The notes below the pieces were generated by a model. That model was not told the origin of the DNA and made no database searches. It saw only the letters and a program-made list of their open reading frames with translations. Below are positions 25,380 through 37,303 of a stretch of DNA of 64,000 nucleotides, piece by piece (position 1 is the stretch's first letter; each line of letters starts with the position of its first letter). Both the position numbers and the translations under genes were made by a program. Source of the DNA: Moringa oleifera (taxonomy: Eukaryota > Streptophyta > Magnoliopsida > Brassicales > Moringaceae); assembly GCA_021397835.1 (NCBI GenBank), contig JAJFZO010000049.1, positions 8,499,001-8,563,000 of the forward strand. The letters run 5' to 3'.

Positions 25380-25766
25380 TTACAGATGAAGAGAAGTATC
25401 GACATCATCAGAATCCGAGCCATCAAATTTACTGATGGAAGCAAGCATGGATGGTTTCTCGTTGGGCCACAGACTCATCAAAATTGGTGTCTCCATGCAG
25501 TGAACATCGGCATGCTTGGTCTGTGAGTCAGGGCAAAGGGAGAGAGGCATTTGGGGTGGTGAGGTTGGCGGGAGAAAGTGAAAGAACAACTTTGATGGCT
25601 CATTATAATGCACCGTGGGGTTGCACTGCAGGTTAGGCTCCGCAAGCATTTTTCTCAGCTCTCTCTCTTCTCTCATCTCCTTCACTCTTTGCAGCTGCCT
25701 AAATCTCTCTTGCAGCAGAGCAATGGAGGATTGGAACATGATCGGATCATTGCTTTCCCTACCCAT
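25380..25766 (-). CDS. plant protein of unknown function, single exon, 128 aa
   Basis: The frame opens with MGRESNDPIMFQSSIALLQE and continues into a strongly charged helix, residues about 12–45 (ERFRQLQRVKEMREERELRK), which is predicted coiled coil. The middle is proline-rich (FLPPTSPPQMPLSLCP). The C-terminus is acidic (KFDGSDSDDVDTSLHL). The N-terminal helix resembles a small family of uncharacterised plant proteins that I recall only generally, so no function is assigned. The start is supported by a TATA run about 95 bp upstream. No signal peptide or membrane segment is visible, suggesting a soluble intracellular protein. The gene is intronless and intact. Confidence 0.75.
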   Translation of the reverse strand: MGRESNDPIMFQSSIALLQERFRQLQRVKEMREERELRKMLAEPNLQCNPTVHYNEPSKLFFHFLPPTSPPQMPLSLCPDSQTKHADVHCMETPILMSLWPNEKPSMLASISKFDGSDSDDVDTSLHL

Positions 25767-25862
25767 TTGAGGAAATAGGAGTTTTTGAACTCTTGGCTAA
25801 TGAAGTTGTAAGGTGGTGAAGAGTGAAGCTGTCTATAGGGAGGGCTTGAAGGGCTGTACGTG

Positions 25863-25872
25863 TATATATATA
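25863..25872 (-). promoter_or_regulatory. TATA box upstream of the 128-aa gene
   Basis: A TATATATA run sits about 95–105 bp upstream of the ATG at 25,766 on the minus strand, in the position expected of a core promoter. Confidence 0.5.
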
Positions 25873-25874
25873 CA

Positions 25875-28800
25875 CAGATAGGGATGTTGGTATGGTGAGC
25901 CTTGTTTGCCTGAATTAATCAAAGCATATTTAGTCCCTCGATGAAATTCCAAATGATTTAAAAAAGGAATTAGAATCGGCAGCTAAGCTGCAAAGTCCAA
26001 AGAGAAAAGGCCAAGTGGCCAATCTATGGGGAGTACTTTGGCTAGTGTTTGTGGGGGGAGAGGCAAAAGCATAGCTAAAGGAGAAAAGGGTCTAAAGAAA
26101 AGGCCAAAAGAATGTTGAAAGTAGCACATGGAAGGGTATGTTTGGAGGAATAAGGAGTTGGGTGATGCTCTGTCAGCTTGCCCCCAAAAAGCCCTTTAAT
26201 TTTGTAGCTTTGGAGATGATGACCCTCTTTTTGGTGGGCTTCCCATTCCTATCAATCTTTGCAAAAGAAACAGCTTTGATTCTTCTCTCAGGTGCTCTCT
26301 CCCTCCTTTAATTAGTGGGGTAAAAGAGAAAGTAAAGGGCATGTGGGGGCATTTTGAGGGGTAAAAGCTTATAAGGGTATTAAATAGGGGAATAATCTTA
26401 GGCAGGTCATCATGCTTTCATTGAACAATAATGTATGACAAAGACAGACATACTTACAACATTCTCTCTCTCTTTTCTCTCCATGTATGCTTTTGTCTTC
26501 ATGTCTTTGGATGAGAATGGCATGCAGATGTGAAAGCTGCAGATGCTACGAGTTTTTGGATTAGATGCTTCTTTTATACAGCACAAGCGCCTCTCACTCC
26601 ATTATTTATTTTGGGTTTGGAACTTCGAAGTTCGAGAGACTGGATTTGCAACAAATTAACTTAAATAGGCTTTTCCGCTTTAGACAAAGCGTGCCTCTCA
26701 TTTCTCTTCTTTTAACCAATTGCATCACTTATTGGGTATTTTAATTAATTACAAGCAAATTAATGCATGTTTCATAAGCGCCGAAGAAGATACTGTTGCA
26801 ATACCATCCTAGATATATTGATTGGCCCGATTTTCTCTTCTTATTTAGGGCTTTGATGTTGCACAAATTTAAGTTTTCTAGGAAGAGAAAAAGGCCATGA
26901 AAGAACAGAAAAGGAAAAAGGGTAGGACCTTGAAGGGGAAGGCCCTTTTATTGTGTCGTGATGATTAAGATTGGTTTCTTTTAGCTAACTTTTCCAATAT
27001 GGTGCTTTTATGTTGGTCCCATCTACAAAATTGGATGATTGTGTGATACTGGTTGCCACCATTTGGCAATGTCATAGTTGATATGTACCTTATGCAATAA
27101 ACTTAAAATTAGTTGAGTTCCTAGATGACAAAACAATGCCCTAAAGCCTAAAGTGTGGAAGCCCTCACCCACCCCTTTGTGCACTTCCTCATCTCCTACA
27201 TACATTACAAAGTGGGATCACGTTAAGCATTTTTAAGGTGTTCAAATCAACCTAACATGCTATTGCCGTGGATTTTAAGTTTTTTATTTAAATATAAATA
27301 TTTTTTCAATTTTAATGTACTGATTATTTTATCTAAAAAATTAATCTTAACTTTTATGAAATTGATAACATTGATCCTAAACTTCTATTAATATTAAAAT
27401 TATTTAAATAATTAATTTATATTTATATTTATATTCTTAAATAAGGGATTGTTTTTATTTTTTTAAAATATCTTGATTGAATATATGTTATAGTATTTTT
27501 ATAATAATGTAATCATAATAGTAGGATTACACACATTAAAGTGGTTACTATTGGCAATAATCTTGATTTGAAACTATAATGATGGATGCAATCATAAAAG
27601 TAGGATTTCTTTCATTATTATTTTTTAACTATACAAGATATTTTATATATAATATGTTTACAGAATCTCTTCCATTTTTCTTGGGAGCATGTGGAAAGAT
27701 TGAGTATTTCCAAATTTTGTGCCAATACCATTTTTATATCAGATTTAGATTAATCATTTTTAATAATTATTATTTTAAATATATAAATAAAATAATACTG
27801 AATAATCAAATTTTAATTTAAAATTATTATAACAAATAGTAATTAAAAGAATTTCATAATTTTAGTAATATCTTAAATTAAATATATTTTACTTAAAATA
27901 TTTGAATTAACATTACTTTTAAGACTTTTACAACGGCCATGTGCATGCAGAAATTGTTTTTCTTAATATTAACATATATATATATATATTCAAATTTTAA
28001 TATTTTTTTGTTTAATTAAATAAAAGAATTGTGATTCCATTATCAATGAGATACAAGGTAGTAAAATTACTCTCATTTTCTTTGTCAATTGTGGTCAAAC
28101 ATGATTCATTTGAAAATATTAATTTACAATTTATTAAAAATTTATTATTTTGATAAATATTTATCTTTAAATATTTGAATTTGAGGTTTTTATAAACTTA
28201 TCAAATTTATTTATTATATTTATTTGATTGTTTTTGTCATTATGATCAATAATTAGTCAATTAGCATTTTAGACAGAGACAAAGGAGACACTATTTGAAT
28301 GTTAACTGAACAGCGGGTAGTGTGTGTAGAGGTTGGGTTACTACATGAAAGGAAGCAATGTGCCCAATGCTATTTTTGTAGAAAATTAAGGAGATATCCA
28401 CTACAAGAAAATTTCAAAGAAAATTCCAAGGGAAATAGTTTTCGTGAAAAAATTATCATTTTCTAATTAAATATTAATAAAAAAATAATTAATGAGAAAT
28501 TATCATTTGAATTTTTTTTAATAAAAATAGCCTTTGAAAAAAGGTTTAGAAAGATTTTATTGTAAATACGATAAGAAATTTGAGAATTTTTTACTATAAA
28601 TTTTTTTTAAAAAAATTAAAAATTTGAAAATTTTTTAACTAAAAATATGGTGAGAATTCTGAATATATATTTTCAACATAACATTTTCATTAGAATAGGT
28701 AAAAATTAAAAAATTTATTTTTTTATAATATTTTTTTTAAAAATGGATAGGTTTCATAGAAATTTGTTGAAATACGAATTACAAAATTCGCAATGTATGT

Positions 28801-29299
28801 TCTGCAAGAAAGTACACATCAAATTTAATAATATTTTGGTATTAAAAAATTTTTCAAAAATATTTCAACAACAAATTTTGTACATCTTCCTATTTACATT
28901 AAATTAGTATTATAAATGTTATTTTAATAATATTAAATTATTATTATTAAATATTAATTTATACTATTAATTAAATAAATAAAATAATTATTTTTACTTA
29001 AAAATATAATTAATTTATTTTAAATAAATAAATATTATATAATAAATTATATTTTTAAGTAAATTTTTAAATTAATAATTTATCAACCTAATTTTATAAC
29101 TATGTTTTCTACTTAATTTTTACTTAATTATTTTTATGAGTTTATGATATTTTTAGGATAATGTATAACATTTTTTTAATGGAGTAATTTAAAATAAACT
29201 ATTCAAATTGATATTAAATTTTATTAAATAATTGATACAAGATAAAATAAAATTACTAATATATTACAATATTTAATTTTCTTAATTACCATTATGATC
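25875..29299. other. spacer upstream of the 128-aa gene, no gene recognised
   Basis: Bases 25,875–27,200 are of ordinary composition and probably include the promoter of the minus-strand 128-aa gene. A CT-rich tract lies at 26,460–26,480. From 27,240 onward the sequence is A+T-rich, with TA runs near 27,973. The open frames at 27,023–27,205 and 27,579–27,821 have no recognisable motif. Confidence 0.4.
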
Positions 29300-30595
29300 C
29301 TATAAATACTCAATCAATACATCACAAAATGCAAAATGAACCTTTTTATTTTTGATTTGCTTACATCGAGGAAGGAAGTCTTGAAATTTAATAATTTCAT
29401 TTACTACCATCTCAACTTTTGAGATTGGTACTTCTCACCAATTTTTAATATCAACATTAAGATGGTGTTCATCCTCATTGATCATAATATGCATTATTAT
29501 ACATACAATCATTATATCATGGAGAATTTTTTTTTCAAAAACATGGAGTCCTTGAATTATTGCAAACCTTGATTAGAAAACTTCAAATGCACGTTCAACA
29601 TTCTTCTTGCATCTTTGTAAATAATTTTTTCTTTGGACCTTAAGGATTGTGAATTATTTATACAAAAGTTGACTATTTAAGATATATATTATCGGATAAA
29701 TAACAACCCATGTGATACTCATTTTTATTAATGACATTAGGAGTTGGAGGTGTTTGGGAATAAGTGGGATGCTTCCAGTACATTAATATTATTGTTGGAA
29801 TCAAGCAAGTCAAAATATGCATGCTAAATACACAAATTATAGTCAGCTACAACTTCATGAATAATAGTTGGAGATCCATTACGCACTGTATTGTCCTACC
29901 CAAGTAGTATGACAATTTTTTCACTTCCAGTGCATACAATCTAAATTGCCTAGCATTTCAAAAAATTCACCTTTCTCACCAATTTGAGCAACCTTGCAAC
30001 ATCATCAGTATTCAGTGCCCTCAGATAATGCTCTTTAAATACTTTCATCACAATTTGACAAAATCTTTTCATACCTTCAATTATTGTAGATTTTTAAATT
30101 TTTATGTATTCATAAATTGCATTTGCTTATACACCATAAGCCAACATTCGAAAAACTGTTGTTACTTTTTGTAAACTAGAAACCCAAATTTATCCAATCC
30201 ATCTCGTGGTTGCACAAAGTAATTGTCATGAGGTTTAACAACATTAACAATAGGAAGGAATAAACTTGTGCCCATTCAAAATCATTATGAAATATCGATT
30301 CATCAAATCTTAGGCTTTCTGCAAAGTAATTATTCCATAGATTGCGTTCAGCCTCTGCTCAACCACAATCGATCATCTTATGACCAGGAATTAAGCCCTC
30401 ATGTCTTTGTTGGTTTGTTTGATGTTTCATATACTCAAGCATCAAGAGATTATTGTTGACATATAGGTTCAACAACGTTGACTATTAGGCTTAAAGGGTT
30501 TGAATATGTTTCTCGATAAATGAAGTGAGGTCAAGTTCATCATCAGGGCTCGAAAATGAAGATGACATATGAGATAGACTAGTAGTAAAATTCAT
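29300..30595 (-). pseudogene. PIF/Harbinger transposase relic (Plant_tran / HARBI1 nuclease family)
   Basis: Read on the minus strand, the relic begins near ATG 30,595 (MNFTTSLSHMSSSFSSPDDE) and ends at the TAG at 29,302–29,300. Blocks matching plant Harbinger transposases appear in order but in shifting frames: GLIPGHKMI, NLWNNYFAES, EGMKRFCQIVMKVF, NLDCMHWKWKNC, a VADY...SNNDINVLEASHLF block, YHMGCYLSDNIY, GPKKKLF, KNVERAFEVF, SRFAII, HDIMIVCIIMHIMI and VEMVVNEIIKFQDFL. The three catalytic acids expected in this fold are still seen: D in DCMHW, D in NNDINVL and E in VERAF. In-frame stops (for example after NLCI and after FEVF) and several frameshifts make it non-functional. The region between the N-terminal and EGMKRF blocks is the most decayed. 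Confidence 0.85.
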
Positions 30596-30699
30596 GGTTG
30601 AATAAAATATTTATGGATAATTGAATGACAATATGGATAGAGGGTTGAATGATAAAATAGATAATGATATGTTACCTTTAATAGATAAAAATGAAGAAT

Positions 30700-31580
30700 A
30701 TGTCTAACATCCAACATATCTTGTACGAATCCTTGGATAAAAAAAAGCATTTCAATCTAAACCATTCATTTTCAATCATGCAACATCCAAGGAATATCAT
30801 AAACTCCAAGACATGTGACAATATCCAATGTATCTTGTACGAACCGTTTGATAAAATTAATGATTCAATCTAAACCATTCATTTCAAATCACAAAACATA
30901 CAAGATATGTCATGAACTCCAAGACTGTGATAATATTTATTGTATCTTTTATGAACTGTTGGATGAAAAAAGCGATTCAATCTAAATCATTAATTTTAAA
31001 TCACACAACATACGAAGTGTATCATGAACTCAAGATATGTGATAATATCCATCGTAGTTTATACGAACTATTGGATAAAAAAAATAATGATTTAATTTGA
31101 ACTGTTTATTTCAATCACACAACATACGAGGTGTATCACAAACTCTAAGACATGTGAGAATATCTAACGTATTTTGTATGAACAGTCGGATGAAAAAAAA
31201 TTCAATCTAAATCGTTCATTTTAAATCATACAACATCTAAGGTGTATAATAAACTCCAAGACGTGTGACAATATCCAAAGTACCTGTGCAAACTGTTGGA
31301 CGAAAAAAAATGATTTAATTTAAATCATTCATTTCAAATCACACAACATTCAAGATGTGTCATGAACTTCAAGATATGTGACAATACCCAACGTATCTTT
31401 TACGAGTCGTTAGATAAAAAATAATTCAATTTATACTGTTCATTTCGAATCACATAACATCCACAGTGTGCCATGAATTCTAAGATATTTTTATAATATT
31501 TAATGTATATTATATGAACTGTTATATGAAAAAAGTAATTCAATGTAAATTGTTTATTTCAAATCATAAAATATTCGAGA
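30700..31580. repeat. tandem array, about 8 copies of a ~113-bp unit
   Basis: The landmark GTGACAATATCCAA...TATCTTGTACGAAC, followed by a GTTGGATAAAA block and CATTTCAAATCACACAACAT, recurs with starts near 30,704, 30,817, 30,925, 31,038, 31,155, 31,264, 31,377 and 31,487. Units are about 75–85% alike by eye. Short open frames here (30,691–30,873 and 30,912–31,100) are produced by the repeat and are not genes. The array lies exactly between the divergent relic genes, where an autonomous element would carry its promoter region. Confidence 0.88.
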
Positions 31581-31869
31581 TCTATCACACAACAATATTC
31601 ATAAATTGTTATACACTCTAATAATTGTATAAATTGCTAATTGATTGTTATCTTTGAAATCAAGACATTTCTCTTCTTCATTTTTTCAAAACCTCTGTTA
31701 AGATTTAATCACACATTGTCTCAAATATGTTTTCAAGCTTAAATTAAGTCAAAAAACCTAAAGTAGTATACATGATACTTCATATTCTAATAATGAAGAT
31801 CGATTTTTATGCCATATTTACCTTGATATTTCTTAAAATACGATTATCGGCACAAATCAATCAACTCTT

Positions 31870-32829
31870 CAATTCTAGTCTCGCATGAATAAGAATATCA
31901 TAAAGCTTTACTAGTGCACATTACTAATGTTCGATCAAGAATATCTCTCCAAACATGAATACAAATAATTATGGCAGCTATTGCCAAGTTAAAAGGATGT
32001 GTCAAATAAAGTGAAAATTTAAATACAAGTAGTGCTTTAGAACAAGATATTATAAGTACTTATGATAATTTATTTATCAAATTTGATAGAAAATTTGTAT
32101 ATTTAGATCTTTTTTTTAATAGTGTCTTATAGTTAGATAAAGTCAAATCTTTACTAGCAGAATATCCAAATTTCACTAAATGGTTTCAAATTTGATCATG
32201 TGTGGTCCCTTCTTAAGAATATTGAGAAATTTGTTGATATTGATCTCAGTCAAAGAATTATCCATAAAAAGCGAGCTAATTGCAACAATGTATCCCATGC
32301 AGAGTCTGACTTGTCAAAGTCTATAGATGCCTCATCATTTTGTATTGATTTCAATGCTGATTTTGAAGACAAAAATTTTTGTAATGATAATACTCAACCT
32401 CAATGTTCTATTAAGAGAAACAAAGAAAAAATGAAGAAAAAATAGAATGAAGAGCTTAAAGAATATTTCAAATATATGAATGAGAAATAAATCAACTCAA
32501 ACAAATTATACAAAGAAATGATGTCTCTATGCAATAAGTACAATCACTACTTTAAAACAATGTTGAGCTCTAACTTTTATGAGCCAAAAATAAGGTAAAA
32601 AAGTTGAAATCATGAGAAAAACGGAAGGAAAACAAAATTTTTAAAAAAGTTGTTGATTTTATGAAAGATTTAATATTGCGTGAGGTTATTCGAAATGAAT
32701 ATATAAGAATCCATGCAAAACGAGCTTAAGACCAATAATTTGAAGAAGTGAATGGATCATCTAATGCCTTTGATTAATATTTTAGTAGTGTTGAAAAAAG
32801 TGGAGATGGCTTTCTGGGATTTTAAATAG
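31870..32829 (+). pseudogene. PIF/Harbinger ORF1 relic (Myb/SANT-like, NAM-associated C-terminal region)
   Basis: ORF1 proteins are DNA-binding partners of Harbinger transposases. The clearest block starts at 32,182, where GFKFDHVWSLLKNIEKF matches the linker following the Myb/trihelix domain. It is followed by a Ser/Asn-rich stretch and by a basic motif (SIKRNKEKMKKK) equivalent to the RP-x-GxKKAK motif of intact homologues. The downstream coiled-coil region (NEELKEYFKYMNE and on) is broken by several stops before the TAG at 32,827–32,829. The Myb-like N-terminus (from about 31,870) is only faintly recognisable. NAC-associated host genes share this C-terminal domain, but the neighbouring transposase favours the transposon origin. 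Confidence 0.6.
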
Positions 32830-33898
32830 TTTTATGATTAGTTTATTATTATTAAAGTGATTTAATTTTAATCAATGTTGAAATTTGTACTTATATTAAT
32901 AATCGCTAATATGTTGTCATATTTATTATATTATGTTTTCAATTGGAGTAAATCTTTTTATCATATTCATTTAAATTTTAAATTATATTATAATTTTTAA
33001 ATAATTATATAATTTTAATCTATTTTTAAATAATAATTTTAATATCATACATCATATTATATTAATTAAATATTTAAATATTATTAATAATGTAAAAAAT
33101 TATATTATATATTAAATATTAATGTTATTTTAAATTTTTGATGAGATATATTTTAATAACATAATTAAAAAATATATTAAATATAAAAATTAAAAAAATT
33201 ATTAATATAAAAAAATTACAAACAGAAAACCGTGAGAAATTATCAAAAGGAGTAACGGAACTGATTAAGAAGTTACAGGGAACCTTTTAAATTCTCATTT
33301 TCTGGGAATACAATTATATATACTTTTTTTTTTTTTTTTACTATGGTAAGGGAAGTTCCTGCCTTAGAATTTTGGGGCTTCTAAAAGGTGAGATTGTGTG
33401 TAGGTGATGCCTTTCTCCTTAAGATTTGAGTTCTCTTTTTCTTTTTCTTTTTTAATTTTTAAGAAAAAAATTAGTCCAATGTTTACACACACTTATATTT
33501 TATAAGATTATTATTTAATATTTTACAATTAGAAAATATAATATTAGAATAACTATTTGTTCATATTTGATATGATGATTAACTTTATTTTAGACTTTTA
33601 AATAAATAATTATTGATAAATTTGCTACAAGTCATCAAATTTTCATTTTTTTTATTATTATCTTTATTGTTCATATATAATATTTATAATCCCATTTTAT
33701 ATTATGTTGGTTTATTTTACTAAATAAATACTACAAAAAACATATCAATCAATTATTATTCATACATTTTTATTGTAATCTTATTATTTGAATATATTAT
33801 AAACTAAAATTTACGTATACTTATTTTAGTATTAAAATATTAATAAAAACTACAAGAAAAAAACCATATTATCATTCGTGGTAATCTATTCGTGTGTT

Positions 33899-33929
<31 letters not shown>

Positions 33930-34591
33930 TTTTTTTGAAAAAGCCAAGAAAACTAGGAGAAAGCTTGATCAACATAATAACAATAATAAGAGATTGCCGA
34001 ATCAGACTAAATAAAATTGTGAAAAATAATAACAAAATTTTTATTACATGAAAAATTAGATTAACCATGATTTTAATTACTTGAATATTAACTTTTTTAT
34101 TTTTTAAAATATTAATCTCCTTATTTTCAAAAAATCTTTAGAATTTTTGCTCCAAAAATAGTTTTTTTAATTTAATTTTTTTTAAAGATCTATTATTTCA
34201 TAAATCGAACAATAATTAAATGTTAGAAGAGGTTGGATAATGAGTAAATTGAAAAAGTAAAAGCCCATAAGAATAACATGGATCCTAATGGAGTAATAAA
34301 TGAGAAAGGGTTTTAAGCACCTCCATTTCATGGTTTAGGACCTTTTATTCATAGAAATTTTGTACTTAAAAATTTTAATAAGTAATTATAAAAATAATTT
34401 AATAATTTATAATATTAATAAAAATTAAATAGTAAATAAAAATTAAATTATTAATTTTATTAAATCGTTATATATTATAATTTTATTAAAATTTTAATAT
34501 AATTTAAATCATAGATATAAATTTTTTAATATTAATAAAAAATTAAATACAAATAATTAATTAACTTTTCATGATACAATTTACAAACTAC

Positions 34592-34642
<51 letters not shown>

Positions 34643-34646
34643 GAGA
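34592..34646. repeat. compound (AT)n(GA)n microsatellite
   Basis: About ten AT units pass directly into about fourteen GA units, with a single GT interruption near 34,639. It is likely to be length-variable between individuals. Confidence 0.95.
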
Positions 34647-34740
34647 ATGCCCAATTTGGTGAATATGAGAATAGTATATTAACATGTGATTACAACTAGA
34701 GAAAAATCTAAATTATAGATTAAAAAAATTGTGAAGTAAA

Positions 34741-35003
34741 GGAAAAATTGTGAAGTAAATTTTTTATATTTTAAATTTAAAAATACTAATTAAATTTATT
34801 TTATTTCATAATTCGGGTAAATGTAATGGAAAAATTGTGAAGTAAATATTTTTTATATTTTAAATTAAAAAATATTAATTAAATTTATTTTATTTCATAA
34901 TTTGGGTAAATGTAACGGAAATATTGTGAAGTAAATATTTTTTATATTTTAAATTTGAAAATATTAATTAAATTTTTTTTTATTTCATAATTTGATTCAA
35001 TTT
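34741..35003. repeat. three tandem copies of an ~88-bp A+T-rich unit
   Basis: Units begin at 34,741, 34,828 and 34,917 with GGAAA(A/T)ATTGTGAAGTAAAT and end with CATAATTYGGGTAAATGTAA. The first two end marks are clear and the third unit drifts near 35,000. No coding potential is seen. Confidence 0.88.
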
Positions 35004-36876
35004 AAATTTACCGTTAATATTTTTTTGATGGTATCAAAGAGTTTCACAATTTGAAACATTAAATAATACAATAGGTTTTATGTAATAAATTTTAATTTAA
35101 AATTTATTACAGATAAAAAATATATATAACCTTCCATTATAAAAGATTTCAAAAATTTTGAGTATTTTAAAATATATTTATTTTACATTATTAAAAATTT
35201 CAAATTCATTAAAATTAAAAAATAAACTTAAAATATGGTATAGAATTTGTTTAAGTAATTTGTATGACACTTCAATCATAAAAATATTTTTAATTTTTAA
35301 AACTCAAAATAAGTAATATTATTAAAATTAAAAATTTGATAAAATTTATTTTTTATGTTATAATTATTTTTTATTATTGTTAAGTTAATATTTAATTTAA
35401 ATTAAATTAAAAAATCACTTGTACAAGATAGTGAATTTCAACGCAAAAATTCGCCCTTTAAGAAATATCACTTGTACGAAGAGAGAGAAGTACGAGAACA
35501 TGAGAGAGAACGAGACAGCACGTAGTATCACCCCTTTCTTTTCGAGCCCTTTTCCTTTCATTAATATCATTAGGGTATTTTGGTCTCATCGGGTAAACAA
35601 ATGGGATTATCTTGGTCTCACCAAGTAATCAAGTGTTAAAAAAATTTAAAAAGTACTAATTCAAGTTTTTCTTTTCTTAAGATATGTTTTTTTATGACAA
35701 AACAGGATTTTTGTCCAAAGATATTCTAACTTGCCTTCCCAAAAATTTCAAATTTTTTAATATAGAAAATATATATTTTTAATTTTATATTATTACATTT
35801 AAAAAATTACGTTATAATATAAAATTATTTAAAATTAAAAGTTATAATCATATATTCAAGATAAATTGCAAATTTTATTTGAATTATTTTTAAAATATTT
35901 AAATAATAATATTTTTAATTTTTTATCATCCTTAAAATTAAAATATAATTTAAATTAAATTAAAAAATATTTACATAATTAATTCAATGATGTATAGCAA
36001 TCTAAATCTAAAAGTGAATCTAGTTGATTTTTTTTTTTTTTATATTTACTCTTTTATTTTCATCCAAATATAAAATACATGACATAGTAAAAGCATTGCT
36101 AATATTTTGTTAAGCGAATATCACTTATTTCATCTAATTTAAATTATATTTACCTCTTATTTTCTTCTATTTTTTGTATTTATTTTTTTATTTTGATAAA
36201 AAAGGACAATTAGGTTTCTGCATTGGACATAAGGATGATAATGGATCAAGTTTATGCGATACTCTGATCCAACCACCCTAATAGAAAAAATTGGGATAAT
36301 GCTTAATTGGGTTTGAATTTGAAATTTAATATTTGGATTAGATTTGGATCGAATTCGAATTTTAATTTTTGAGTATCCATACATTTACATATTCATATTA
36401 ATATGTTAATTTTTTATTTAAAATTTAATTATATTCACTTTTTAATTTAATATTTTATTTAATTAATAAAAAATTATTTTATTAAAATTTATAATATATA
36501 TAAATATATAATATAATAAATGAGTTTAAATGAGTTTGGATAGTATACAGTTAATGATAAATGAATTTGAGATGAATTTAAATATTAAATTTAATTTTTT
36601 AAATGAGTTTGAAACTAATTTCAATCGGGTTCGAATTTGAGATTTTTTAAATAAATGAGCACTTGAACCTGCCATCCCAAATTGGATACCTAAAGGGAGC
36701 TCTAACCTCTTGCCAGCTTTTTCTAAAACGGCGTCGCATTGATACCTGAGTTATTTCCGTTCTTCCTTCCTTGCAAAATACCTTGACAGCAGTAGCCACC
36801 AAAGAGGTTCAGCAATTGCCAGTACAGGCGGAGGGAGATAGAGCGGTCATAGACTGACATTTACGGAGACGCAAAG

Positions 36877-37303
36877 ATGAACACTGACATCACAGCATCC
36901 GAGAAACCACAGTACCCGGTGATAGATCGAAACCCTCCCTTCACCAAAGTGGTCGGCAACTTCAACACCCTCGACTACTTCCGGTTCGTCACAATTACAG
37001 GCGTCTCCGTCACCGTCGGCTATCTTTCTGGTTTATTTTCCTTCCTTGTTTATGCAGATTAATTTAGTTTGTGTAATTTATATCTAACATCAAAATGTTT
37101 ATCTTTTCACTCTTTTTCTATTTTTCTTTTTTTAAATAGGGATAAAGCCAGGATTGAAAGGACCGTCTATGGTGACAGGAGGCTTAATAGGGCTGATGGG
37201 AGGGTTTATGTACGCCTACCAGAATTCGGCTGGCCGACTCATGGGCTTTTTCCCTAACGATGGTGAGGTCGCAAGTTACCAGAAACGTGGTTTCACCAAT
37301 TAA
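36877..37303 (+). CDS. mitochondrial complex I 21-kDa-type subunit, 2 exons, 105 aa
   Basis: This is an accessory subunit of NADH:ubiquinone oxidoreductase in the inner mitochondrial membrane, of the 21-kDa (NADH-u_ox-rdase, fungal/plant) family. Exons are 36877–37030 and 37140–37303, joined by a 109-bp GT–AG intron in codon 52. The protein starts MNTDITASEKPQYPVIDRNP and ends SYQKRGFTN. The motif KVVGNFNTLDYFRF leads into a first membrane segment (about residues 36–52, VTITGVSVTVGYLSG). A second, glycine-rich segment follows (about 61–79, MVTGGLIGLMGGFMYAY). The NSAGRLMGFFPND block is characteristic of the family. Its length equals the ~106 aa I recall for Arabidopsis At4g16450. There is no cleavable presequence, as is usual for this subunit. 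The gene is intact. Confidence 0.93.

Larger units (their letters stand above)
29300..32829. mobile_element. decayed PIF/Harbinger element (transposase and ORF1 relics)
   Basis: The two genes typical of autonomous PIF/Harbinger elements are both present as relics: a DDE transposase on the minus strand (29,300–30,595) and an ORF1 protein on the plus strand (about 31,870–32,829). They diverge from a ~113-bp tandem array in between. The limits given are those of the coding relics. I could not identify the terminal inverted repeats or the TTA/TAA target duplication, so the true ends lie further out or have been lost. Multiple stops and frameshifts in both genes mean the element cannot move by itself. 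Confidence 0.75.
32830..36876. other. A+T-rich spacer upstream of the complex I gene
   Basis: Contains the compound microsatellite and the ~88-bp tandem repeat listed separately. Bases 36,225–36,660 repeat variations of TTTGGATTTGAATTCGAA, a style common in old plant repeats. The segment from about 36,690 to 36,876 has ordinary composition and should contain the promoter and leader of the complex I gene. The open frame at 35,419–35,628 shows no recognisable motif. Confidence 0.4.

Noticed and set aside
28401..28413. CACTACAAGAAAA, the classic end of a CACTA transposon
   Set aside because: No inverted partner (TTTTCTTGTAGTG) or 3-bp target duplication was found. A similar motif near 33,850 is in the same orientation and its neighbouring sequence does not match.
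30691..31100. Two 60-codon frames with similar sequences, at first suggestive of a small protein family
   Set aside because: They are produced by the ~113-bp tandem array and share its period.
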